The notes: generated by a model from the sequence alone, not told the origin. Positions 9,433 to 18,168 are shown, numbered from the stretch's first letter. The stretch is DNA of 64,000 nucleotides from Planctomycetota bacterium (GCA_009773755.1 WSZJ01000036.1:1-64000); one strand, 5' to 3'. Numbers and translations are program-made.

Positions 9433-9449
9433 TTGACGCAGTGCGTCAA
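9433..9449. promoter_or_regulatory. Palindrome TTGACGCAGTGCGTCAA (second copy)
   Basis: Same 8-bp arms as 9191-9207; 242 bp centre to centre. Confidence 0.6.
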
Positions 9450-9494
9450 ATTGACGGGGCGCCCCGCCGGGCCCCGCGCCACTCGGAGGTCCGG

Positions 9495-9950
9495 ATGAGA
9501 CCAGCAAGCCGGGGCTTCACACTGATCGAGCTGGCGGTCGTCGTCGCCCTGCTCATCTTCATGGCCTCCGGCCTCGCCGCCGTCTGCGCGGGCATGACGC
9601 GTTCCTCCAGGGCCGAATCTACACGCGCCCTCGTCCGCGCTCTCGACGCCGCATGCGACTCGTACCGCACCAAGATGGGCTCTTACCCCGGCTTCCCGCG
9701 AGCCACCTCCGACACCACCGTTCTCCACCGCGCTCTCTGCGTTCCGGCCCCGCCCCTCGGACCTTTCATCGAGCTTCCCTCCAGCCGCCTCTCGTGCGCC
9801 CCGCAGATCCACGACGATTGGGGCTGGCCGATCCGCTACTCGCTCCCAGGACTGCGCCGCAATCAACCGGGCGACAACTCACGCCGCTTCGACCTCGACG
9901 CCTCCAGCACCGAAGGCGGCGTCATCGGAAACTGGCCGGAAGCGCGCTGA
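9495..9950 (+). CDS. Type IV pseudopilin, GspG-like
   Basis: MRPASRGFTLIELAVVVALLIF prepilin motif; C-terminus ...GVIGNWPEAR. Confidence 0.8.
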   Translation: MRPASRGFTLIELAVVVALLIFMASGLAAVCAGMTRSSRAESTRALVRALDAACDSYRTKMGSYPGFPRATSDTTVLHRALCVPAPPLGPFIELPSSRLSCAPQIHDDWGWPIRYSLPGLRRNQPGDNSRRFDLDASSTEGGVIGNWPEAR

Positions 9951-9973
9951 TCGCGCTTCCACTCGGAGATTTC

Positions 9974-10762
9974 ATGACACCTCTTCGCCGCGGTTTTACG
10001 TTGATCGAGCTGCTCGTGAGCGTCGCGCTGTCCGTCCTTCTCGTCAGCGTCCTCGCCGTCCTGTTCTTCAGGACGACGTCGACGGTGGTTGCCGGGGAAG
10101 CGCGGATGGCCGTGTCAGAGGATGGGCGGCATGCGGTCGACCAGGTGGCGATCGACCTGGAGAACATGCGTCCCTCGGGCGGCGGCGGGCAGCGTTTCCA
10201 CGCGACCGACGGCCCGGGCGACGCGACACTGCCGGACGGATCGCAAGCGACGGACGCGATGGCGATGGTGACGTCGGCGATGGTCCCGGACGGCGCGGGC
10301 GGGCGAGCGCTGTCGACCGTGCTCGTGGAGTTCTTCCTGGCCGCGGAGACCGATCCGGAGTTGTCGGTGGCCGGCGGCGCGACGAACGCGATCCGGTCAG
10401 GGCGGCCGTTGAAGGCGATGAAGCGGCGGTTGTGGAAGGTGCCGACCGACTCGATGCTGGCGATCGTGAAGGGCACGCTGCCGCTCTCGGCTTCTGCTGC
10501 GACGCTTGCCGGGCTTTGCCTGATCGAGGAAAGCACGCTGCACCAGTACGTGATGTCGATGAACATCGAGCTGTTCGAGAACCCGGACTGGCGCGAGTTG
10601 CACGCGGCGGGGAGCGCGCTCATTTCGGCGCTTCCGATTGGCGACGTGGCTGGCGACCCCGTCCTGCCCAGGAAAATCCGGCTTTCGCTTCGCGTCATCG
10701 AAGGGTCTGGAGAGAACTGCGAACGGCTTTTCCAGCGTGAATGCTGGATTCCGGCGGAATAG
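9974..10762 (+). CDS. Type II/IV minor pseudopilin (PilW/GspJ-like)
   Basis: MTPLRRGFTLIELLVSVALSVLLVSVLAVLFF; paralogous to 17239-18150 (LKRRLWKVPT, LPRKIRLSLRVIEG shared). Confidence 0.8.
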   Translation: MTPLRRGFTLIELLVSVALSVLLVSVLAVLFFRTTSTVVAGEARMAVSEDGRHAVDQVAIDLENMRPSGGGGQRFHATDGPGDATLPDGSQATDAMAMVTSAMVPDGAGGRALSTVLVEFFLAAETDPELSVAGGATNAIRSGRPLKAMKRRLWKVPTDSMLAIVKGTLPLSASAATLAGLCLIEESTLHQYVMSMNIELFENPDWRELHAAGSALISALPIGDVAGDPVLPRKIRLSLRVIEGSGENCERLFQRECWIPAE

Positions 10763-10816
10763 GGGAGCGACCCAAATGGCGATTCAGGCTGGACTTGAGA
10801 CGCCCGCTCCGGTAAA

Positions 10817-10855
10817 GTTACCGGCTGGTAACGTGAAGCATTACGGAGCGGTAAC
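10817..10855. promoter_or_regulatory. Tandem dyads GTTACCGGCTGGTAAC and ATTACGGAGCGGTAAC directly upstream of the response regulator gene
   Basis: Two (G/A)TTAC-N6-GTAAC sites 23 bp apart, second ends 4 bp before ATG 10860. Confidence 0.5.
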
Positions 10856-10859
10856 ACCC

Positions 10860-12224
10860 ATGAAAGTCCTTCTCGCTGAAGACGAAAAGTCGATTGCGCT
10901 CACGCTAGGCGATGAGCTCGAGGCCGCCGGGCACGAGGTCCTGCACAAGGCCGACGGACTCGCGGCGCTCGACTCGGCGCTGAACGGCGAGTTCGACGTC
11001 GTCATCTCCGACATCCGCATGCCGCACCTCGACGGTGAGCAGCTTCTCGCCCGGGTGAAAGAGGTCAAGCCCGACTTGCCCGTCGTCCTCATGACCGGAT
11101 TCGGCACGATGGAATCCGTCATCAAGGCGATGCGCCTCGGCGCGTACGACTACCTCCAGAAACCTTTCGACACGCGCGAGGCCGTCCTGATTCTCGAGCG
11201 GCTCCAGCGAGAGATGGAACTGAAGCGCCGCTGCGCGCAGCTCCAGGAACAGCTCGAGGAAAAGTACCGCTTCGAAAACATCATCGGCACCTCGCCGAAG
11301 ATGCAGTCGGTGTACCAGCTGATCCGCGCGGCCGCCGGCAACGATTTCCCGGTGCTCATCACCGGCGAAACCGGAACGGGAAAGGAACTCGTCGCGCAGG
11401 CGATCCATGTGAATTCGCTGCGCCGCAAGGGCGACCTCGTGAAAGTGTCCTGCCACAATTTTCCCGAGACGCTGATCGAGGCGGAGCTGTTCGGCCACGA
11501 GAAGGGCGCGTTCACCGACGCGAAGGACCAGCGGATCGGCCGCTTCGAGCGCGCCCACCGGGGCACGATTTTCATCGACGACATCGACGACATGCCGGCG
11601 GGGACGCAGGCGAAGATTCTGAACGTGCTCGCGGAGAGGAAACTCGAACGTCTCGGAGGCTCGAAGACGATCCAGGTCGACATCCGGATCATCACCGCGA
11701 CGAAGCTCGACCTGCAGAAACTGGTCCGCGACGGGCGGTTCCGCGACGACCTCTTCTATCGCCTCAATGTCGTGCCGATCGATCTCCCGCCATTGCGCGA
11801 ACGGGAAGGTGACCTGCCGTTCCTCATGAAGGAATTCATCAAGAAGTACGCGGGAGGGAAGCACTTCACGATCTCGCCCTCCACGATGGCGGAGCTGGAG
11901 CACTACACGTGGCCGGGAAACGTGCGCGAGCTGGAGGGCGCCGTGCAGCGGGCGATCGCGCTCTCGGGGGACACGGGCGAACTGCGCCGCGAGCACCTGG
12001 TGCGCGTGACGGCGAACACGCCGAAGGAAGCGATGGTCAGGAGCGACCGGAGGCCGTTGAAGGACGTGCTGGTGGAGGCGGAGAAGGGGCACATCCTGAA
12101 CGTGCTGAAGATCTGCAACAACAAGAAGGGTGAAGCGGCGGAGTTGCTGGGGATCAGCCGGAAGAACCTGTGGGAGAAGTTGAAGTCCTACGGGGTGGAC
12201 GCGGGCGAAGACGCGGAGCGGTAG
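10860..12224 (+). CDS. NtrC-family response regulator (receiver-AAA+-Fis HTH), non-canonical GAFTDA loop
   Basis: MKVLLAEDEKSIALTLGDEL...; Walker A GETGTGKE; ELFGHEKGAFTDA; GTIFIDDIDD; C-terminal HTH ILNVLKICNNKKGEAAELLGISRKNLWEKLK. Confidence 0.9.
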   Translation: MKVLLAEDEKSIALTLGDELEAAGHEVLHKADGLAALDSALNGEFDVVISDIRMPHLDGEQLLARVKEVKPDLPVVLMTGFGTMESVIKAMRLGAYDYLQKPFDTREAVLILERLQREMELKRRCAQLQEQLEEKYRFENIIGTSPKMQSVYQLIRAAAGNDFPVLITGETGTGKELVAQAIHVNSLRRKGDLVKVSCHNFPETLIEAELFGHEKGAFTDAKDQRIGRFERAHRGTIFIDDIDDMPAGTQAKILNVLAERKLERLGGSKTIQVDIRIITATKLDLQKLVRDGRFRDDLFYRLNVVPIDLPPLREREGDLPFLMKEFIKKYAGGKHFTISPSTMAELEHYTWPGNVRELEGAVQRAIALSGDTGELRREHLVRVTANTPKEAMVRSDRRPLKDVLVEAEKGHILNVLKICNNKKGEAAELLGISRKNLWEKLKSYGVDAGEDAER

Positions 12225-12303
12225 GGCAGGAACGAGGTGAATTCGGGGAAGATGTCGGCGACACAGGCTCCATATATGAAGGAACTTAACTAAAAGTAAG
12301 CAT

Positions 12304-12600
12304 ATGTGCCCTAACCACACGATGCCGGGATCCCTGCTGCGACGCGACGCTGGCATGACGGCGTTCGAAGCGGCGATCTTCGCCTTCGTCGTCGTCGTCA
12401 CGATCGCGCTGCTCCTGCGGTCCGATCCGGGCCGCCGCTGCCGTGCGAAACACCACGCAAGCCAGGCCACGGTCCAGGACTTCTGCGTGATGATGAACAT
12501 CCATTCCTTCGACATCTGGGCCTCAGGGTGCGGCGACGCGCCGGCCTGCGACCCGGAGACTTCCGAGCCCGCCACCAAGGCCACGATCAAAAACTGGTAG
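12304..12600 (+). CDS. Short pseudopilin-like protein, apparent internally deleted paralogue of 14771-15283
   Basis: GMTAFEAAIFAFVVVV (G/M/E5 prepilin-type motif), RCRAKHHASQATVQDF and IHSFDIWASGCGDAPAC...IKNW match 14771 product (RCRSKHSASQATVQDF, FFSFDMWACGCGDQPAC...IKNW). Confidence 0.6.
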   Translation: MCPNHTMPGSLLRRDAGMTAFEAAIFAFVVVVTIALLLRSDPGRRCRAKHHASQATVQDFCVMMNIHSFDIWASGCGDAPACDPETSEPATKATIKNW

Positions 12601-12609
12601 GAGAACCGC

Positions 12610-13215
12610 ATGCGCAGAAACGGATTCACGCTGATCGAACTGCTCGTCGTGATCGCCATCCTCGGGTTCCTCGCCGCGACGCTTGTCGTCGCCGCGTTGG
12701 GCCTGAAGCAGCGCGCGAAGATTGAGAACACCGCCAAGCTCGTGAAACGGCTCGACACGGCGTGCGAGGCGTACTTCACGAAGTTCCAGGATTACCCCAG
12801 CGATTTCGCGCGCCTCACGGCCGCGGAAAAGAAAGCCGGGGCCTCGTGGCCGGCGATCGCGAGCGACAGTTACCTCTTTGATTACCTCGGACGGCCGCTG
12901 GTGGTCGTGACCGGTTACGGCTCCGGAGGAGGAAAGTCTGAATCGCTTCCACCGTTCCTCGAGTTCTCGACCTCGGAAATGTCGGGGTCCTGGTCAGGCG
13001 CCCACTCCGTAAAGATCCTCGACGCCTGGGGAAACCCGATCTGGTACGAGCTGCCCGGATTCGCGCACGGATCGTCGCATCTCGACACTTCTCGAGGCCC
13101 GTCGTCCTCGACCGACTCGCGCTTCGACATTACCTCCCCGGGCCCCGACGGCTCCTACAACCCTCTCGCGGACAAGACCGACCCGACGGACAACATCACA
13201 AACTGGACCCGATAA
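12610..13215 (+). CDS. GspG-like pseudopilin
   Basis: MRRNGFTLIELLVVIAILGFLAATLVVAALG; C-terminus FDITSPGPDG...DNITNW. Confidence 0.85.
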   Translation: MRRNGFTLIELLVVIAILGFLAATLVVAALGLKQRAKIENTAKLVKRLDTACEAYFTKFQDYPSDFARLTAAEKKAGASWPAIASDSYLFDYLGRPLVVVTGYGSGGGKSESLPPFLEFSTSEMSGSWSGAHSVKILDAWGNPIWYELPGFAHGSSHLDTSRGPSSSTDSRFDITSPGPDGSYNPLADKTDPTDNITNWTR

Positions 13216-13228
13216 AGGAGACCGGCCC

Positions 13229-13852
13229 ATGCGTCGCAGGCAGAACGGGTTTTCGATGATCGAGATGCTCGTCGTCATCACGATCATCCTGGTGCTCGTC
13301 ACCGGTTCGATCTCGATCCTCGGCATCTTCATGCGGGGACAAGGACTGAAGCAGGCCGGGCGGATCGTCGGGACGCAATTCATGCATGCGCGGCAGAAGG
13401 CGAGTTCGGAGAAGTGCATCTATTTCCTGCAACTCGACACGGCCAGGCACGTCATGCGCCTGTACCGCGACGTCGACCCGGATGGACCCGCGGGGCCGAA
13501 GACCTTTGACCGGACGCTGCTCACGACCGGTCCGGATGCCGACCTTCAGGACGGAGACGAGCATCCGCTTCCGAACCACATCGAGTTTGCCTGCAGCCAG
13601 GCATGGGCTTCCGGGATCGCCGGGAAGTCGCTGACGAGCAAGGCGCCGTTCGACGTGGCGGGATCGACGTTCTGGATCGGGTTTTACCCGGACGGAAGCT
13701 GCGTTCTGCCCACGACGGAGGTCGGTTGGGATCCCGACGCGCTGAAGACGGCGGACCTGATGCTCATCCAGGAAGGGCAGTCAGGCCGTGTGTACATCGA
13801 CATCAACCCTGCGTCCGGAAAGGTCCGGAAGCAGGCCTTTCGGGTGGACTAG
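13229..13852 (+). CDS. GspH-like pseudopilin
   Basis: QNGFSMIEMLVVITIILVLVTGSISILGIFMRGQG; near-identical organisation to 15927-16547. Confidence 0.8.
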   Translation: MRRRQNGFSMIEMLVVITIILVLVTGSISILGIFMRGQGLKQAGRIVGTQFMHARQKASSEKCIYFLQLDTARHVMRLYRDVDPDGPAGPKTFDRTLLTTGPDADLQDGDEHPLPNHIEFACSQAWASGIAGKSLTSKAPFDVAGSTFWIGFYPDGSCVLPTTEVGWDPDALKTADLMLIQEGQSGRVYIDINPASGKVRKQAFRVD

Positions 13853-13893
13853 ACCGCTCGCCGTGTTCCTGACAGTCGAGAACAGGAGAAATC

Positions 13894-14526
13894 ATGAAGT
13901 CGCTTCGTGGAAAGAACTCGGGGTTCACGCTCATCGAAATCCTCATCGCGCTCGTCGTTCTGATGATCGGAATCTGCGGCGTTCTCAGCCTCTTCCCGGT
14001 CGCAATCAAGAATGTCAGTGATTCGGTGGAGGATTCGACGGCGTCGAATCTGGCGCAATCGCTTTATTCTTCGATGACCGAGGCGATGCGCCGGCCTGTG
14101 ACGGGGATTGTGACGGTGACCCACGACGGGTTCCCGGCGGGACGGCTGGATTTTCCTCTTCCGATTTCTGTCATGGCACCTGTGACCTATCCGGCGCCGG
14201 GAAGCGGCACGGATGTGTGGCTGGAGACGTACCAGCTGGGGACGGACGGGGCGACGGCGGCGCAGGTGGGGAACATCAAGACGAGCCTTCTGGGGGGCGG
14301 GGACCCGTCGGAGCCGACGATGCAGTACTCGTTCCAGTTTGAAGTCGTGAAACCGGCAGAGTCGGTGATCGTGGTGGACACGGCGGGAACGACGACGAAC
14401 CTGCCGCTTTATCAGTTCCGGTTCATGATTTACCGCGGGTACGAGCCTGCGGTGGTGGGAATCGGGCAGACGCACCCCGCGCTGGTGAAGGAGTTCACGA
14501 CATTGATCGCTGGGACGGGGCTTTGA
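13894..14526 (+). CDS. PilV/GspI-like pseudopilin
   Basis: NSGFTLIEILIALVVLMIGICGVLSLFPVAIKNVSDSVEDSTASNLAQSLYSSMTEAMRRPV; paralogous to 16557-17198. Confidence 0.8.
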   Translation: MKSLRGKNSGFTLIEILIALVVLMIGICGVLSLFPVAIKNVSDSVEDSTASNLAQSLYSSMTEAMRRPVTGIVTVTHDGFPAGRLDFPLPISVMAPVTYPAPGSGTDVWLETYQLGTDGATAAQVGNIKTSLLGGGDPSEPTMQYSFQFEVVKPAESVIVVDTAGTTTNLPLYQFRFMIYRGYEPAVVGIGQTHPALVKEFTTLIAGTGL

Positions 14527-14586
14527 GGTCGAGGTGCGGAGGGCGCCGGACAGGACGAGCAGGACAGGGCACCGCCAGGTAACGCA

Positions 14587-14602
14587 GTAACTGGGCCGTA
14601 AC
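14587..14602. promoter_or_regulatory. Degenerate dyad GTAACTGGGCCGTAAC upstream of second pseudopilin cassette
   Basis: One mismatch from GTTAC-N6-GTAAC. Confidence 0.35.
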
Positions 14603-14689
14603 TCGAGGTTTGGTGAAGGTGCTTCAGATTGATGCTTACAAAGGGCCAAAGAGCGTGATTCAGGGCATATAGAGAGCAATTCAGGAAGA

Positions 14690-14704
14690 AGGCCTCGGAT
14701 TTGC
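14690..14704 (+). promoter_or_regulatory. Possible sigma54-like promoter AGGCCTCGGATTTGC
   Basis: GG and GC at canonical -24/-12 spacing, ~66 bp upstream of ATG 14771. Confidence 0.35.
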
Positions 14705-14770
14705 GCTTCGGTTTAGGCGGGCCGAAATACACCCGCTTCCACCCGGAATTATCGATATCAGGAGAGCGCC

Positions 14771-15283
14771 ATGCGCCAGAGCCGTGGATTCACGATCGTC
14801 GAACTCCTCGTCGTCGTCACCATCATCGGCATTCTTGCGGCGCTTCTTCTGCCCGCCCTGAGTGCCGCGCGCTGCCGCAGCAAGCACAGCGCGAGCCAGG
14901 CCACCGTCCAGGACTTCTCGGTGGCACTCAAGTCGTACGAGACGGACTTCGGCCGGTACCCCCCGGAGGAAGCCGGTAACTACGTCACACAGCTGGCGGC
15001 CGCTTCGCTCGTGAACATCATGTCTGCGAACGGGCCGAAGAACATTCCCTACTACCAGTTCCGCGCTGACTCGCTCAATGCGGGCAAGCAGTGGATTACT
15101 TCGCTGAGCACCCCGTATAAGTACCGCGAGAACGCCAGCAAAGCGAAGCCCGCGACGCCGAGCCCGTCGACGATGATGAACTTCTTCTCCTTCGACATGT
15201 GGGCGTGCGGCTGCGGAGACCAGCCTGCATGCAGCCAGACGACGTCGGATCCCCCGACCGCCGCCAACATCAAGAACTGGTAG
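14771..15283 (+). CDS. Type IV pseudopilin with Cys-containing C-terminus
   Basis: MRQSRGFTIVELLVVVTIIGILAALLLPALSAARCRSK; C-terminus WACGCGDQPACSQ...IKNW. Confidence 0.85.
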   Translation: MRQSRGFTIVELLVVVTIIGILAALLLPALSAARCRSKHSASQATVQDFSVALKSYETDFGRYPPEEAGNYVTQLAAASLVNIMSANGPKNIPYYQFRADSLNAGKQWITSLSTPYKYRENASKAKPATPSPSTMMNFFSFDMWACGCGDQPACSQTTSDPPTAANIKNW

Positions 15284-15292
15284 GAGAGGCCC

Positions 15293-15916
15293 ATGCGCAG
15301 ATCGAATTCAGGTTTTTCGCTCATCGAGCTTCTCGTCGTGATCGCGATCCTCGGTTTCCTTGCGGCGACGCTGACGATCGCCGCGGCGGGACTGAGGCAG
15401 CGGTCGAACATCGAGAAGACGGCAGCTCTCGTCCGTCGGATCGACGCGGGATGCGAGGCGTACTTCACCAAGTTCCACGACTATCCTTCCGATTACGCCA
15501 AACTCACTGCCGCCGACAAGAAGCCACCGCCGAAGGTGTGGGCAACGATCAAGAGCGACAAGTACGTGTACGACTACCTCGGGAAACCTCTCACCGTGAC
15601 GGAGGGCTTCGTCGCCGCAGGCGCCAAGGTCAAGAATCTTGAGCCCTTCTGCGAGATGAACGCTTCTGAAATCCTGGGTCCGGACACCGGGCCGCACACG
15701 GTGCAGGTGCTTGACGCCTGGAAGGGACCGATCTGGTACGAGCTACCCGGCTACGCGCATGGAACGAACTTCCCGGACCGGTCCAAGGGCGAAGTGTCCT
15801 CGACCGACTCCAAGTTCGATCTGACGTCGGCCGGGCCGGACAAGGTGTGCGACTCGTTCCTCGACAAGCTGATTCCGGATGACGACGTGACGAACTGGAC
15901 CTACGACCGCAAATAG
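15293..15916 (+). CDS. GspG-like pseudopilin
   Basis: NSGFSLIELLVVIAILGFLAATLTIAAAGLRQR; FDLTSAGPDKV...DDVTNW. Confidence 0.85.
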   Translation: MRRSNSGFSLIELLVVIAILGFLAATLTIAAAGLRQRSNIEKTAALVRRIDAGCEAYFTKFHDYPSDYAKLTAADKKPPPKVWATIKSDKYVYDYLGKPLTVTEGFVAAGAKVKNLEPFCEMNASEILGPDTGPHTVQVLDAWKGPIWYELPGYAHGTNFPDRSKGEVSSTDSKFDLTSAGPDKVCDSFLDKLIPDDDVTNWTYDRK

Positions 15917-15926
15917 GGGCCAACCC

Positions 15927-16547
15927 ATGCGCAAGTCGAACGGCGGTTTCTCGATGGTCGAAATGCTGGTCGTCGTGACCATCATTCTCGTCCTCGTGAC
16001 CGGCTCGATCTCGATCCTCGGCGTCTTCATGCGCGGCCAGGGCATCAAGCAGGCCGGCCGGGTCATCAGCGGGCAATTCATGAACGCGCGGCAGAAGTCG
16101 AGTTCAGAGAAGTGCGTCTACTTCCTGGTTTTCGACTCGTCGAAGCAGGTGTTGCGCCTGTACCGGGACAACGATCCGGACGGGCCGACGGGGCCGAAGA
16201 CCTATGACAGAACTTTGATCACTTCGGGCGTCGACAAGGACATTCAGGAAGGCGACGAGCATCCGCTTCCGAAGAATGTTCAGATCGGGTGCAACCAGGC
16301 GTGGGCCTCGATTTCGTCGAAGTGCCTGACGAGCACGGCTCCGTTCAACGTGCCCGGGTCTACTTTCTGGATCAGTTTTTATCCGGACGGCACGCTCGTT
16401 CTGCCGGCCGCCGAGAAGACCTACGATCCGGACGTCGCGCTCACATCAGACCTGATCCTGGTGCAGGACGGGCAGACGAGCAAGCTGTACATCGACATCA
16501 ATCCCGCTTCGGGCAAGATCCGCAAGCAGGCGTTCCGCACGCAATAG
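15927..16547 (+). CDS. GspH-like pseudopilin
   Basis: NGGFSMVEMLVVVTIILVLVTGSISILGVFMRGQGIKQAGRV. Confidence 0.8.
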   Translation: MRKSNGGFSMVEMLVVVTIILVLVTGSISILGVFMRGQGIKQAGRVISGQFMNARQKSSSEKCVYFLVFDSSKQVLRLYRDNDPDGPTGPKTYDRTLITSGVDKDIQEGDEHPLPKNVQIGCNQAWASISSKCLTSTAPFNVPGSTFWISFYPDGTLVLPAAEKTYDPDVALTSDLILVQDGQTSKLYIDINPASGKIRKQAFRTQ

Positions 16548-16556
16548 GAGACGATC

Positions 16557-17198
16557 ATGAAGCGCGTACGCAGGTCCGGCGCTGGATTCACGCTGATCGA
16601 GATCCTGATCTCCCTGGTGCTCCTGATGGTCGGGATCTGCGGGATCCTCAGCCTCTTCCCGGTCGCGATCAAGAATGTCAGCGATTCGGTGGAAGATTCA
16701 GCGGCATCCAATCTGGCGCAGTCGCTTTATTCCGCGATGACCGAGGCGATGAGGCGGCCAGTGACGGGCGTTGTCTACCTGACTCACGATGGGCTTCCGT
16801 CCGGGCTGTTCAATTTTCCGCTCCCGGTAACGGTCGGCGCGCCGGTTCTCTATCCAGCGCCGGGTGCGGGGACCGATCCGTCGCTCGAGGTTTACCAGCT
16901 CGGGACGGACTTGAGGACGTCGAGCCAGGTGAATGACATCAAGACTCCGCCGCCCGCGTGGTCGCAAGGCGGGGATCCGTCGGAGCCGACGCGGCAGTAT
17001 TCGTTCCAGTTCGAAGTGAGCAAGCCGCCGGAGTCGGTGATCGTGGTCGACACGGCCGGCACGACGACGAATCTTCCCCTGTATCAGTTCCGGTTCATCA
17101 TCTACCGGAGCTACTTCAAGACGGTTGTGCCTGCGGGCGAGACTCATCCGTCGCAGGTAAAGGAATTCACGACGTTCATCGCGGGAACCGGGATCTAG
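16557..17198 (+). CDS. PilV/GspI-like pseudopilin
   Basis: GAGFTLIEILISLVLLMVGICGILSLFPVAIKNVSDSVEDSAASNLAQSLYSAMTEAMRRPV. Confidence 0.8.
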   Translation: MKRVRRSGAGFTLIEILISLVLLMVGICGILSLFPVAIKNVSDSVEDSAASNLAQSLYSAMTEAMRRPVTGVVYLTHDGLPSGLFNFPLPVTVGAPVLYPAPGAGTDPSLEVYQLGTDLRTSSQVNDIKTPPPAWSQGGDPSEPTRQYSFQFEVSKPPESVIVVDTAGTTTNLPLYQFRFIIYRSYFKTVVPAGETHPSQVKEFTTFIAGTGI

Positions 17199-17238
17199 CC
17201 ACCGGCTCGCTTCGCTCGCAAAGGCTTCGGAGACGAAC

Positions 17239-18150
17239 ATGAAACGAAATTCCGGCTTCACGCTGATGGAGTTGCTCGTGGCCATCGGATTGATGGTGAT
17301 CCTGATGACTGCGATCGTGATGATCTTCCATCGGTCGACCGACGTCATGAAGATCCAGGGTGCGCGCATCGACATTTACGAGAATGCGCGGGCCGCGATC
17401 GACACCTGCTGCAGCGACATCCAGAATGCGATCCCCGCGGGGGGAGGCCAGCAGAGAATGTACATCGACAACTACAACAGGCCGGTTTCCGCGCCGGTGC
17501 CGGTCGGCAACAACATGGATGGCGCCGCCGATTACGTCGGTGTTGTCACGGTTACGACCTGCCCGACGGGCTCCGGCGCGACGGCAACGCGCGAGCTCAA
17601 GACCGTCTACGTGGAGTACTTCCTCACCAACGACGACGACGCCGAAACGTCGTTTACGGGAAAGGGATACACCCGGGCGCAGCGCAGTCAGCGCAGGATC
17701 TTCGTGCTGAAGCGCCGCGTGTGGGCGTTGCCGACCTTGATCACGTCGCTGCAGATTCAGCAGAATTCGGCAGTACCGATTTTCTCGACTCCGCTGAGTT
17801 CCCCCTCGGGACCGTTGACCGTGACTTCAAACATGGTGCCTCCCGGTCCCTCTCCGGCGACGATGGCGCTGATCGAAGACGCGGACCTGTGCCATTGGAT
17901 CGTGTCGTTCAACATTGAGGTCTACAACTACAACGCCGCGGCGGCGCCCGGACCGACGAATCCGAAGTACTACGAGCTCAATGAGGCGGGCAACCCTTAC
18001 GTGAAGGCCGTGATGCCCCTGGGCGACCTTCCCGGCATGGAGCCGGTGATTCCCAGGAAGCTGAGGATCTCCCTCCGCGTCATTGAGGGCGCAGCCGAGA
18101 GGCAGGAGCGGTTGATGCAGCGCGAAGTCTGGGTGCCGCTGGGCGGTTAA
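17239..18150 (+). CDS. PilW/GspJ-like minor pseudopilin
   Basis: NSGFTLMELLVAIGLMVILMTAIVMIFHRSTD; C-terminus IPRKLRISLRVIEGAAERQERLMQREVWVPLGG. Confidence 0.8.
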   Translation: MKRNSGFTLMELLVAIGLMVILMTAIVMIFHRSTDVMKIQGARIDIYENARAAIDTCCSDIQNAIPAGGGQQRMYIDNYNRPVSAPVPVGNNMDGAADYVGVVTVTTCPTGSGATATRELKTVYVEYFLTNDDDAETSFTGKGYTRAQRSQRRIFVLKRRVWALPTLITSLQIQQNSAVPIFSTPLSSPSGPLTVTSNMVPPGPSPATMALIEDADLCHWIVSFNIEVYNYNAAAAPGPTNPKYYELNEAGNPYVKAVMPLGDLPGMEPVIPRKLRISLRVIEGAAERQERLMQREVWVPLGG

Positions 18151-18168
18151 TGAATGATCGAACCAACC

